Source: a virus. Taken from it: DNA of 54,439 nt. A program made the position numbers and the translations under genes. The first letter of the stretch is position 1. Each line of letters begins with the position of its first letter. The notes under the pieces were generated by a model. The model did no database searches. It worked only from the letters and a program-made list of their open reading frames with translations, and was not told the origin of the DNA. Positions 32,870 through 40,962 of the stretch are shown here, one piece after another. The stretch lies in IMG/VR virus record IMGVR_UViG_3300037087_000771, positions 1 through 54,439 of that record. One strand, 5' to 3'.

Positions 32870-35836
32870 TCAGATTATCCTTGCCTCAAACTGGACCGCG
32901 GAGAAGTCCTTCACCCCCAGACCAGATCCGGAATAGTAAAGGGCAAACAGCTTTTGGATCTCGTATTCAAGGAGGCCCCGTCGAACCTGTTTTGTAGGAT
33001 TGCATGTTCCTCCGGATATCTCCTCCCCCGCAACAGGTTGTGTGCCGTCTGCTTTTTGCGTCTTCAGCGCCGAATACAGGTCACAGGACGCCATGATCTC
33101 CACTTCATTCCGGTTCGCCCGGAGAGCAGCAGGAGGAACATAATCTACCTCCCCTGGATATTTAGTGCGAACATACACGCGATCGGAAATCAGGGACTTC
33201 TTCTGCTCGGCGGTCAACGTGTAATAGTCATCGTTTTTAATCCCGTCGTCTGGTTGACCTTCGATATGAGCGGCCACGTACTTGATGATTTCCAGGGGGT
33301 GGAGGATGGCGTCTATCGATGCCTGGGTGGTGTTCTTGAGATCTTTGAAGGACCGATATGAGATGATCGCCGGGTCCTTTTCCAGTTCCTCCAACTCTGC
33401 CAGCAAGGTGGGATTCGTCACCGGGAGTTTCAGGTTGAGCACGTCCCATCGGGCGATCTTCTCAGCATCGATTTTCTTGATCTGGGCCGTCATATCCGTG
33501 ACGATCGCCTGGAGCGCATCCAATTCGATCTGGACTTCCGGAGGGATTACCGGCGTGAAGTGGTCGTAGATCCCCTTGTTCAATTCTTGCTTCATGAAGG
33601 TCCGTGCCGGATCCTCGAACATAGACAAGCCCTGCCTCTGCACGATGTAGATCTGAGCGATCACGCGCCGGGAATGCTTCGTCTGCCTGATAAACTGAGT
33701 GTTGATCGGAACGTCTTTTCTTGCCGTGATCGCGCCTGTCGAAAAGCTGAGCCCGCTCAAATACCACAGGGCCGCTTCCCAGGCGGGGGCTGCGTGCCAC
33801 ATGCTGCCGATCGGCGTGTCGATGAAGTCGGCCTTTATCTTCCACTGCATAGCCTCGCTCTTGAACCACGAGGTCCTGTCTACGCCCCAGGTGGCGTAAG
33901 AGTACGGAATGGAGTTCATCCAGTTATCGTAGCGATGCCATACGTCAATCGCTTCCGAGCGGGTATTCAAGGCGGTGATGACTGTCGGCTCCTTCTCTTC
34001 CCTCGGGATTTTGGCTTGCGTCATTCGCCATGATCCGATGCCCTGTGTCTTCAGCGCCGGGTGCGTTGTCCGATGAAACCCGCCGTCGTTTATCCGCTTC
34101 AGGGTGCCGTAGCTGAAGATGTTTGCGTCGTCAGCTTGCGTGATGTCGGCGGCAAGGAAAAGGGCGATGTCGCTCAGAGAGATTATGCTTTGCCTTGTGA
34201 GCCCCGCTGAGGCAAGATCCGCTTGCCCCATCAGACGCTCGGCGGCTGGATTCCCGATCTCGATGACCGGGGGGAGGGTACTGACTCGACCGAACTTCCA
34301 CATGGCATCGCAGGCATTTACCACCATCCCGGCATAGACGTTTTTCGCACACAGCCAGATCTCGTCTTCTCCGTAGGCAAACTGCATGTGATAAGAACTG
34401 CCCTTGAGGGTTTTCATGTCCTTGTCGTGGGCAATCTCCCAGGCGACGAACTCATTCTTGGCGAGGATGATGTCAACTTCCAGTTGTGCGGCAACTCTTA
34501 TGGCCTTGTATTTCAGGTATAGGACGATCGCTGCATCAAACGTAATGGCCACAAACTCAGCCTGCTCAACCTGATCTGTCAGCGGAAGTCTTGCGTATAA
34601 AGCCTCCCACCTGGAAATCATCGACGACGCGGACGAACCAGCAGAACCATAAGCGTTATATTTCAGGATTAACTGGCTCGTGTTGAGTCCAACATACTCA
34701 CTCTGCTCTGCTGGGGTACGTTCGGGGATCGCTCCGAGTATTTTCCACCTTTCTATTTTTGCGGTGTCGGCGATGCTATACACGATGGTTATTTTCCCAA
34801 TCAAGTCAGTCTGCTCCCCTATAAGTTTCTGGAGCTCTTGCAGGCGTTCCTGGACGCTGAGCGGCATCTCCCTTGTTGCGTCCGAGCCCTTTACGTCAAA
34901 ACTCCGGATATCTTCATTGAAGGCCAGGGGGCTCGCTTCCTTCCATTTTGAGATGAGGCCGTTCTCGACTCTTGCCGCATCGAACTTCGCCATCGACAGT
35001 TTGAAGGTCCCATCCGCGGCCCCTGCGCCATCCGTAGCAAGTGCCAGTTCTGTGTCGATCAGCAGGGATAATACCGGGTTCCCGGAGATGCTGTAGGTTG
35101 TCCACCAGGTATTCGGATTTGCCCCCGCCCTGATCAATTCCCCCTGAAAGTCAGACTTCCAGTCGGGGATGAATCCCGCCTCCTGGCTCTGTTCGTCGCC
35201 TTGAGAATCCAACGTGAATAGCTCTTCATCGCAGAACCGGAAAATGTCGAGCGCGGGCTTGAAGTCCTCGACGGTTACGGGGAAGACGTAGGGCAGTTTT
35301 GTCACTGGGTTGTAGACATTGGCCGGTGCACCCTTCTTCGCATCCCATACCGTGCAATACTCGGCAGCGTGTGACTCAGGGGTTCTTGCTACATAGGTGA
35401 GATTGTTCTCGACACGTATCCAGTCCCCATAAGGCGGGGCGTGCGGTAGCAAAGCAGTGGCGCTGATCCGGATGAACAGGAAATTATAGGTGCACGGCAC
35501 CGGGCCGTCCCTGTGCGCCACGACGTACACCTTTTCATACTCTTCACCCTTCCCTGGCGCGGACCCTATTTTCGCCATGAGGATGACCTTGTCACCGACA
35601 TCAAACCCTCGGCCACCATCGGCGACGGCTCCGTTCGTCCGCTCAATCCCTGTCGCCTGGCAGTGATATCGAACGGGCGCGTTATAGAACATCTTCTTGT
35701 TCTCGTACTCCACATCTGCCGTATCCCACAGCGCCTCGGCAATATCATCGTCCTCAAGGTAGATTTTTTTGATCGTCCCCTCAAGGTAGACGTACTTTTG
35801 AACGTCGCCGATAGTTTTGTGGTCAAAGAGACTCAT
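32870..35836 (-). CDS. Large virion protein, 988 aa, with degenerate repeats
   Basis: Unrecognised structural protein. The N-terminal ~190 residues are beta-rich (GFDVGDKVILMAKIG, YEKVYVVAHRDGPVP). The centre has a coiled-coil stretch (LQELQKLIGEQTDLIGKI). Three related ~37-residue units share an 'I-x-RW-x-x-L-...-P-x-T' core: IERWKILGAIPERTP (about 359), ISRWEALYARLPLTD (about 405) and IARWDVLNLKLPVTN (about 792). ATG 35836 is chosen with an AAGGC-type site seven bases upstream; the longer frame to 35965 lies inside the preceding small gene. It is the largest tail-region gene after the giant protein, so a tail tip or long-fibre core is a reasonable guess. Confidence 0.7.
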   Translation of the reverse strand: MSLFDHKTIGDVQKYVYLEGTIKKIYLEDDDIAEALWDTADVEYENKKMFYNAPVRYHCQATGIERTNGAVADGGRGFDVGDKVILMAKIGSAPGKGEEYEKVYVVAHRDGPVPCTYNFLFIRISATALLPHAPPYGDWIRVENNLTYVARTPESHAAEYCTVWDAKKGAPANVYNPVTKLPYVFPVTVEDFKPALDIFRFCDEELFTLDSQGDEQSQEAGFIPDWKSDFQGELIRAGANPNTWWTTYSISGNPVLSLLIDTELALATDGAGAADGTFKLSMAKFDAARVENGLISKWKEASPLAFNEDIRSFDVKGSDATREMPLSVQERLQELQKLIGEQTDLIGKITIVYSIADTAKIERWKILGAIPERTPAEQSEYVGLNTSQLILKYNAYGSAGSSASSMISRWEALYARLPLTDQVEQAEFVAITFDAAIVLYLKYKAIRVAAQLEVDIILAKNEFVAWEIAHDKDMKTLKGSSYHMQFAYGEDEIWLCAKNVYAGMVVNACDAMWKFGRVSTLPPVIEIGNPAAERLMGQADLASAGLTRQSIISLSDIALFLAADITQADDANIFSYGTLKRINDGGFHRTTHPALKTQGIGSWRMTQAKIPREEKEPTVITALNTRSEAIDVWHRYDNWMNSIPYSYATWGVDRTSWFKSEAMQWKIKADFIDTPIGSMWHAAPAWEAALWYLSGLSFSTGAITARKDVPINTQFIRQTKHSRRVIAQIYIVQRQGLSMFEDPARTFMKQELNKGIYDHFTPVIPPEVQIELDALQAIVTDMTAQIKKIDAEKIARWDVLNLKLPVTNPTLLAELEELEKDPAIISYRSFKDLKNTTQASIDAILHPLEIIKYVAAHIEGQPDDGIKNDDYYTLTAEQKKSLISDRVYVRTKYPGEVDYVPPAALRANRNEVEIMASCDLYSALKTQKADGTQPVAGEEISGGTCNPTKQVRRGLLEYEIQKLFALYYSGSGLGVKDFSAVQFEARII

Positions 35837-35852
35837 TCTTTTGCCTTTTCTT

Positions 35853-36059
35853 TCAAGACACCCATGCCGAAGACCCTCCAGACGCGACGGGAGCCGCACC
35901 GCCTTTGTCGAAAATATCCAACTGCTGTACGTGGTAATAGTTGATGAGATCCCAGGGCCAGTCACGAATGACCATCATAGGCCATGTGTGTTGAAGCGAA
36001 AAAAAAGATTCCACGCTTGCGGCAGGAAGGGGCGTAACCTGTTGTACCGTGAATGCCAT
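35853..36059 (-). CDS. Small hypothetical protein, 68 aa
   Basis: Short gene with an excellent AAGGAGGG four bases before its ATG, squeezed between two large tail genes. The product begins MAFTVQQVTPLPAASVESFF and has a Trp-rich centre (TWPMMVIRDWPWDLINYYHV), ending in Gly/Ala/Ser. No signal peptide or clear membrane helix. The downstream gene starts 17 bases after its stop. Likely a small tail component; family not recognised. Confidence 0.7.
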   Translation of the reverse strand: MAFTVQQVTPLPAASVESFFSLQHTWPMMVIRDWPWDLINYYHVQQLDIFDKGGAAPVASGGSSAWVS

Positions 36060-36069
36060 TTCTCCCTCC

Positions 36070-37680
36070 TTACGATGGGACGTTCGTGTGAGTGATCAAC
36101 ATTCCACAAGTGGAAAATGGGAAGATGGATAGGTATCTCCATACGTTGTCATAAACCCGGAACGTCGTTGTCGCATCCGGGTTTGTGTACCAAGGATAGT
36201 CAATGGTGATCGTGGTCCCATCATTGCTCGTGATCTTTCTGACCTGCCCGATCCCTGTTCCACCGACCAGAACGACAAACTTACCCACGAACTGGTTCGT
36301 GGTCCAACTCTTCGTGCTGTCCACGATAGTCAGGCTTGTCGCGGATGTCGCCAGAATGTTCGTGATGATGATCGACCCATCATTGTTTGAGACGAGACAA
36401 TCAAAATGGGTGGGAGCGCTGATAAAGAAAATCCCCTTGTCAATCCATCCAATAGAAGGCAACCCATTGCTGCCAAAGAAGAAAGGTGTCATTACCTGTT
36501 TGTTGTAGAAACCGTTCAAACTCCTCCAGTCGATAGTGGCTATCGCGTGACGGCCAGTCCCGACCGTCAGCCCTGCATCTGAGAAATAGGAAACAGGGAA
36601 CGGCGTCTGCAAATTATTGTTCGTGTAGACAGATGCCGAGAAGAAGGTGGAAGCCGGAAGTCCTATGGTGGCGCCCGAAGCGTAGTTTCTTGGGAGGGTT
36701 TCAACGATAATATGCGTAGCGTCTGGGATCGACGCAACCTTCAGTTTATCGCATCCTTCTCCCGCAACGCCAAGGATCTGAAAGAATCCTCCTGTGGATG
36801 GAACTTTCGAGGAGTCTGTCACCGGGATACTCACGTTGCTCCCCGCAACGATAGCATCGGTTGTCGTGATAAGATCCGGGAAGAATCTCTTCGGAACATG
36901 TCCAAAGCAAAACGCATACTGTTCAACCGTAGAGGTATAATTCGCATGGGGATTCACGTACACCATGTCCTTGTCACCAGCGATATAAGCCTCATAAGCA
37001 GTGCTAAATTGGTTTACGTACCAGAAGGAGCTGGGGTCATATTGCTTTCGCGTCCCGGTATGTGCTGTGGCATCCCAATACTGGTATGCGTCATAACGGA
37101 TGACGGTCGGCTCAATTCTGAGGTGGATATAGCCGTAAGGCTCCAGCCCCGACTCTCCTCTGGACTTCCAGACTGTGAAAGCCTCTGTCCCCCATACTTG
37201 GATTCCACTCCATGAAGACCAAGAGTTTGTGTCGTTATTGCTCGCAACATTTCCCGCACAACTCCCGGCTCCGGCTCTCCATTCGACTACAACAGTAGTG
37301 CTGGTGTAGGATGTGCACTCAAAAGTTGGATGAGCAGCCGCACATTTGTACTTGACCCCATTGTTGGTGCCGGGATCCGTACGGTTAATGGCCAACGCAA
37401 AATTTGCTAAAGAGGCGGCAAGATTTGCGCCAATCAGTACCTCCATGTCGGCTCCCGTAAGGGTTGCTTTCATTGTGTACACAATGCCGTCTAATGTTAT
37501 TGTCTCATTTGTCGAGAAATAATTCCCACCTGTAAACGTGTACTTGCACCTCTGTATCCCATACGAATCATGGAGTTCCCAGCCCTGTGCCGATAGAAAC
37601 GTCTTGAGATATTCGTAAAACTGGTGCGCGACACTTCCGTTTAGCGACGGGCACTTAAAGTGATATGATTTCCACGCCAT
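36070..37680 (-). CDS. Virion/tail protein, 536 aa
   Basis: Starts MAWKSYHFKCPSLNGSVAHQ and is rich in Thr, Ser, Asn and aromatic residues, as in extracellular phage proteins. It contains YTFTGGNYFSTNETITLDGI, an EPYGYIHLRIEP strand, and a late Ig- or SH3-like stretch (FVGKFVVLVGGTGIGQVRKI) followed by SNDGTTITIDYPW. That last motif, 'G..aG..r.I..ndgtt.Tld.pw', is common in phage tail and fibre proteins. AGGAGG lies seven bases before ATG 37680. It is probably a tail spike or receptor-contact component, but the exact role is unknown. Confidence 0.7.
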   Translation of the reverse strand: MAWKSYHFKCPSLNGSVAHQFYEYLKTFLSAQGWELHDSYGIQRCKYTFTGGNYFSTNETITLDGIVYTMKATLTGADMEVLIGANLAASLANFALAINRTDPGTNNGVKYKCAAAHPTFECTSYTSTTVVVEWRAGAGSCAGNVASNNDTNSWSSWSGIQVWGTEAFTVWKSRGESGLEPYGYIHLRIEPTVIRYDAYQYWDATAHTGTRKQYDPSSFWYVNQFSTAYEAYIAGDKDMVYVNPHANYTSTVEQYAFCFGHVPKRFFPDLITTTDAIVAGSNVSIPVTDSSKVPSTGGFFQILGVAGEGCDKLKVASIPDATHIIVETLPRNYASGATIGLPASTFFSASVYTNNNLQTPFPVSYFSDAGLTVGTGRHAIATIDWRSLNGFYNKQVMTPFFFGSNGLPSIGWIDKGIFFISAPTHFDCLVSNNDGSIIITNILATSATSLTIVDSTKSWTTNQFVGKFVVLVGGTGIGQVRKITSNDGTTITIDYPWYTNPDATTTFRVYDNVWRYLSIFPFSTCGMLITHTNVPS

Positions 37681-37691
37681 GATCAGACCTC

Positions 37692-38714
37692 CTACTTCAA
37701 TACTGATATTGCCAGCGTGAGTTTCTGGCACAGCAAGCAAGAATCGACATTAAACACAATCACGTCGCCAGCCGTGACATTCTTGATCCACGATGCCACG
37801 GTTCCACTGTTCACCGTTGCGCCGGCAAGGGACGGCTTTTCCGTCCCGGTGATGCTATCGGTAACGGTGGGAATTGCACCCGCCGCTTTCCAAACGTCCA
37901 TGACAACATCTCCGGCTGGACTGCCGACAATGCTCCATCCCGTGATTGTGCAGGCGAAGGGGATGACCACTGCTTGCTTTGCCCCTGGGGTTATTACTGT
38001 TCCGGCCCCATCAATCGAGCACCCAAAACTTCCAGCGACGCTCCCCATCGGGCCGGTCTCGCCCTGATCTCCCTTGTCCCCTTTGAGCCCTTGAATTCCT
38101 TGAATCCCCTGGTCTCCCTGGGGGCCGGGGACGATAGACGCATCTCCCTGGTCTCCTTTGAGCCCCTGGATTCCCTGGATTCCCTGAATCCCCTGGTCTC
38201 CCTGGTCTCCTTTGTCGCCTTTGATCCCCTGAATACCTTGAATACCCTGGTCGCCTTTGTCGCCTTTGAGCCCCGCTTCCAACTCAAAGTTGAAGACGGC
38301 TTCCTGGGGAGATCCAGCGTTTACGACGGTCGGCGGGGTTCCTGACGGAACGGCGGCGACGGTGCCTAAAGCGACCGTGGCTGCTTCCCCCTGGATGCCC
38401 TGAATGCCTTGATCGCCTTTGATGCTGTTCCCTTGGGGACCCTGGATACCTTGGTCGCCCTGGTCCCCTTTCTCGCCCTTGGGGCCGGGAATTATTGAGG
38501 CGGCACCTGTATCGCCCTTATCCCCCTTGTCGCCTTTGTCGCCCTTGTCGCCCTTCCTGTTGGAATAGATCAGATCATTCCAGGCGGTCGCGCCGTCGCC
38601 GATCTTGAACTGATTGGTATCGAGTTCTACACCGATTTCGCCTTCTGCAAGGACCGGGTTCCTGCTTGTCCACTCGGCTGCATCATCGTGCCTAAATTGG
38701 ATTACGACCGCCAT
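37692..38714 (-). CDS. Collagen-like tail fibre with Mtd-like N-terminus
   Basis: 340 residues. Residues 1-48 (MAVVIQFRHDDAAEWTSRNP, EGEIGVELDTNQFKIGDGAT) match the trimerising tail-attachment module found at the start of Bordetella phage Mtd-type and many other fibres. Two collagen-like Gly-X-Y blocks follow (about 52-110 and 150-225, rich in GDKGDKGDQGIQGIQG), separated by a compact insert with AVPSGTPPTVVNAGSPQEAV. The last ~110 residues form a probable beta-sandwich tip (ITGWSIVGSPAGDVVMDVWK, DVIVFNVDSCLLCQKLTLAI) likely to contact the host. ATG 38714 has GGAGGAG upstream; a longer frame to 38870 is not supported. The repeated codons make this region prone to length variation. Confidence 0.85.
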   Translation of the reverse strand: MAVVIQFRHDDAAEWTSRNPVLAEGEIGVELDTNQFKIGDGATAWNDLIYSNRKGDKGDKGDKGDKGDTGAASIIPGPKGEKGDQGDQGIQGPQGNSIKGDQGIQGIQGEAATVALGTVAAVPSGTPPTVVNAGSPQEAVFNFELEAGLKGDKGDQGIQGIQGIKGDKGDQGDQGIQGIQGIQGLKGDQGDASIVPGPQGDQGIQGIQGLKGDKGDQGETGPMGSVAGSFGCSIDGAGTVITPGAKQAVVIPFACTITGWSIVGSPAGDVVMDVWKAAGAIPTVTDSITGTEKPSLAGATVNSGTVASWIKNVTAGDVIVFNVDSCLLCQKLTLAISVLK

Positions 38715-38943
38715 CGGCTGCTCCTCCACCATCAAGAACGGGTAAGTCGCCATAGTGCGTGCCTGCGCGACCACCGTCGTAATTGATGATCCCCCGGAAA
38801 TTGTTCCAGTTACCTCCGCTCCCGGATGCCGCGATGATACGCGAAACTGGGTTCTCGGCCTGGATGACAACAGCAGGAGATTCAGCTACCGCGATGACGC
38901 GGCTCGCAGGCTCCTGTGCGATAATGACAGTCGCTTCGCTCAT
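38692..38943 (-). CDS. Small hypothetical protein, 83 aa, between tail genes
   Basis: Begins MSEATVIIAQEPASRVIAVA and contains an internal near-repeat: EPASRVIAVAESPAVVIQAENPVSRIIAAS holds two copies of a '(E/N)P(A/V)SR(V/I)IA' unit about 22 residues apart. The second half is Gly/Asp-rich (NYDGGRAGTHYGDLPVLDGG) and looks flexible. Start overlaps the upstream stop by four bases and the stop lies 23 bases inside the fibre gene. Likely a small fibre or baseplate component; no family recognised. Confidence 0.65.
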   Translation of the reverse strand: MSEATVIIAQEPASRVIAVAESPAVVIQAENPVSRIIAASGSGGNWNNFRGIINYDGGRAGTHYGDLPVLDGGGAADGGRNPI

Positions 38944-39335
38944 GTCTCTACCGGCCTCGTGACTGCGGGATTGATTACGATCTTTCCCTTTTGCTGCAGC
39001 CCTGCATCGTCCAGTCCGGAAGGCGCATAGAAGAAGAGGTCATAGACCAGAGTCCGCTTTGCGTGGTCCGGGCATTTACCCTCCGTAATGGACGGGGGGA
39101 TGGAAACCGCGTATCCCCCTGCGCTTTCAGGAGAGAGGAGAATGATCCCCCCGTTCTCTGTAGTGAGGTCGATCACGACCGTTTCCTCTTCGAGGCTGTC
39201 CCTGGCCTGCAGCGCCGCCGTAAAACCGGTGAGATCGACGGGCGCTTCCGGAGTACCCACCACCCAGGTGAATTCTCGGTAGAAAGTCGCCCCCTCCCAG
39301 ATCTCAAGATCTATTATTTCATGTGAGCTGATCAT
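38940..39335 (-). CDS. Tail-associated beta-sandwich protein (BppU-N-like)
   Basis: 131 residues with the pattern seen in N-terminal domains of baseplate upper and tail proteins: EIWEGATFYREFTWVV, PVDLTGFTAALQARDSLEEE, TTENGGIILLSPESAGGYAV, then RTLVYDLFFYAPSG and a closing KGKIVINPAVTRPVE. The 'VDLTG...A.lq.Rd...Y.l......G...v.p.VTR' signature is common in phage fibre-attachment proteins. A good AGGAGAG lies before the ATG and the stop overlaps the next start (ATGA). It probably joins the fibre encoded two genes downstream to the tail. Confidence 0.65.
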   Translation of the reverse strand: MISSHEIIDLEIWEGATFYREFTWVVGTPEAPVDLTGFTAALQARDSLEEETVVIDLTTENGGIILLSPESAGGYAVSIPPSITEGKCPDHAKRTLVYDLFFYAPSGLDDAGLQQKGKIVINPAVTRPVET

Positions 39336-39353
39336 CGTTCTCTCCTACGGCTT

Positions 39354-40040
39354 TCAGTCTGGGGTATAACGCCCGTAAACTTTGTATCGATCCCCCCGCT
39401 CCTTCGACCAGGTATTTAATTGAGTGGGCGTGGGACTCCTGAGATCATATTCAGGGTCGATCAGATTCAGGTACTTCCCGCGCTCACTACAGAAGTCGAA
39501 AGACCGCAGGTTGATTGCTTCGATCCCCAGCAGTTCCCCGAACATCCCTGGAACATCATAGAGGGTGCGATACCAAGGTTTCTTCAGATCGATCAGGACA
39601 GCACTGATCAAGATATCCCTCTCCTTGTCCGTCCAATTCGGGTTGTGGACAAACTTCAGCGTGTCACCAGTGAAGTGATCCACCGTAAACAGGCGGAAGT
39701 AGAACCACTGAGAGGCAAAAGTGTCCGGAGCGATCATCCACATGAAGTGACCATAGCTCCCCTTCGTCTTGATCTTCACTCCCAGGCTGAATAGCCCCCG
39801 GATATTGTCGCAAAAGACCATGAAGGGGTACGCGCCGGGAGGTATGGTCCTTATATCGTCAATGGTCAGATAGCGTTCATACTCCCGCGCAGGAACGGGC
39901 GGAATGTTCCCATCAGGCTGCGCCGGAGATATGAGGCCGGACTTATCTGTCTTTATCCCCGGAACAGGTTTCACCGCTGGCTCTGAGGCGGGAATAATCG
40001 CTTCCATTATTGCTTTCACGGTCTTTTTCTTCGTAACCAT
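39354..40040 (-). CDS. Possible YiiX/NlpC-P60-like cysteine hydrolase, 228 aa
   Basis: After a ~60-residue Lys/Pro-rich tail comes a folded part: TIPPGAYPFMVFCDNIRGLF, then GVKIKTKGSYGHFMWMI, a region with YRTLYDVPGMFGELLGIEAI and then FDFCSERGKYLNLI. A His after a 'G-S-x-G-H' strand followed late by a Cys in an 'F-C-S-E' helix start is the order of circularly permuted papain-like (YiiX-type) enzymes, where His precedes Cys. The catalytic pair would be His in GHFMW and Cys in FCSER. I chose ATG 40040; the longer frame to 40094 would read through the hairpin. The family call is by pattern only; it may be a virion-associated cell-wall or amidase enzyme. Confidence 0.6.
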   Translation of the reverse strand: MVTKKKTVKAIMEAIIPASEPAVKPVPGIKTDKSGLISPAQPDGNIPPVPAREYERYLTIDDIRTIPPGAYPFMVFCDNIRGLFSLGVKIKTKGSYGHFMWMIAPDTFASQWFYFRLFTVDHFTGDTLKFVHNPNWTDKERDILISAVLIDLKKPWYRTLYDVPGMFGELLGIEAINLRSFDFCSERGKYLNLIDPEYDLRSPTPTQLNTWSKERGDRYKVYGRYTPD

Positions 40041-40052
40041 AATAATTATGCC

Positions 40053-40094
40053 TCCAAAGTCCCCCCGGATTGCTCCGGGGGGGGCTTTGATCAT
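40053..40094 (-). other. Strong GC-rich hairpin upstream of the 228-aa gene
   Basis: Minus strand CAAAG, a run of C ending CCGGA, loop GCAA, then TCCGG and a run of G ending in CTTTG: a long stem capped by a GNRA-type tetraloop. GGAGGC, the ribosome site of the next gene, follows immediately, and there is no T-run. On the plus strand a T-run lies a few bases beyond the stem, so it could instead stop antisense transcription. Confidence 0.5.
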
Positions 40095-40102
40095 TTTTCT
40101 GA

Positions 40103-40309
40103 CTACGCAGCGGGCGTGTTGGCCACAACTGCTTCGGCCAGATTGTCTGCCGACGCTTTCAGGGTGTCCGAAAGCGCCTGAAGGGCGACGGGGTCCGTCT
40201 TTGCCGCGGCGATCTGATCCGCGAGACCTTTCAACAGGACAATGGCGGACTGCTCCGCATCGGTGTTTGCCTGGACCTGAAGGGTCAAGGCATCCAATTC
40301 CTTACTCAT
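40103..40309 (-). CDS. Nested in-frame small gene (68 aa)
   Basis: This is the C-terminal part of the overlapping 150-residue frame, translated from its own ATG. On the minus strand GAAAGGAGGAAGCC precedes the ATG, a better ribosome site than that of many genes here. The product is a short helical protein (ALTLQVQANTDAEQSAIVLL, then AAKTDPVALQALSDTLKASA) of a type commonly annotated as a small hypothetical phage protein. I list it separately because the signal is strong, but independent translation has not been shown. Confidence 0.45.
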   Translation of the reverse strand: MSKELDALTLQVQANTDAEQSAIVLLKGLADQIAAAKTDPVALQALSDTLKASADNLAEAVVANTPAA

Positions 40310-40555
40310 GGCTTCCTCCTTTCTCTGGATATCCTTCACTATTCCGAGGATTTGATCCAGTTTTCGTATGATCTCCACAGGGAGCGGAAAATGATTTCCT
40401 TCTCTTTTCTCGTTGCCTGGAACTTTCGCTGCCTCAGTTATCGCCGCCTGGTATTCCTTCTTCTGCTCCGGCGTCATACTTGACCAGCGAACTATCAGGG
40501 CCTTGAGCGCGCTTGTGGCTATGGACAGGAGAATCTTGATCACCGTTGGGCTCAT
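40103..40555 (-). CDS. Hypothetical protein with probable internal start at 40309
   Basis: 150 residues in two parts. The N-terminal part (MSPTVIKILLSIATSALKAL, then SSMTPEQKKEYQAAITEAAK) has an amphipathic or hydrophobic helix and a charged region. From residue 83 the sequence MSKELDALTLQVQANTDAEQ resembles stand-alone ~70-residue phage proteins, with helical heptads and the ending LAEAVVANTPAA. The internal ATG at 40309 has a perfect AAGGAGG five bases upstream, inside the reading frame. This suggests two products, full-length and C-terminal only, or a fusion of two formerly separate genes. Function unknown; the neighbours are lysis-related. Confidence 0.65.
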   Translation of the reverse strand: MSPTVIKILLSIATSALKALIVRWSSMTPEQKKEYQAAITEAAKVPGNEKREGNHFPLPVEIIRKLDQILGIVKDIQRKEEAMSKELDALTLQVQANTDAEQSAIVLLKGLADQIAAAKTDPVALQALSDTLKASADNLAEAVVANTPAA

Positions 40556-40565
40556 GGTTTCCCCC

Positions 40566-40952
40566 TTACATCTTGGCCAGCACTATCAACCGGTCAACCT
40601 TTGCAATAATGCCCGCCTTGTAAGACCCCAGCATCGGCAGGACAGTTTCGGAAAGCGGCTTGTCTGTGTTGATGTATCCGACTAATATTACATAGATATA
40701 AGCGTATTTTCCTTCAAACTGTTTTGCCAGCATGATGATCAGGTCGTCATAGGTGACGCTGCCATCAAGGAATGTCTTGACGGTGTTCAGTCCAGCAAGC
40801 ACCACCGGCTTGTAGCAGGGGTTATTCTGCATCGCCATGACAAAGGCCGTGTCGGTGGCTACGTTCATCGCCACGTTAGCGTTCAACCCCGTGCATCCGG
40901 TACATCCGGTAAGCACGATCAACATAAGAATTCCTGCCAGTAACTTTTTCAT
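40566..40952 (-). CDS. Small lipoprotein
   Basis: 128 residues beginning MKKLLAGILMLIVLTGCTGC: two lysines, a hydrophobic run and a lipobox LTGC, so lipidation at Cys17 after signal peptidase II cleavage is expected. The coding DNA around the cysteine is a short TGC/TG-rich repeat, giving CTGCTG. The mature part has NPCYKPVVLAGLNTVKTFLD and a hydrophobic EGKYAYIYVILVGYI. I chose ATG 40952 (AAGGAGG six bases upstream) over the in-frame ATG at 40970, which lies inside the endolysin gene. An outer-membrane spanin or a superinfection-exclusion lipoprotein are both possible; nothing decides between them. Confidence 0.78.
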   Translation of the reverse strand: MKKLLAGILMLIVLTGCTGCTGLNANVAMNVATDTAFVMAMQNNPCYKPVVLAGLNTVKTFLDGSVTYDDLIIMLAKQFEGKYAYIYVILVGYINTDKPLSETVLPMLGSYKAGIIAKVDRLIVLAKM

Positions 40953-40962
40953 TGTATCCTCC

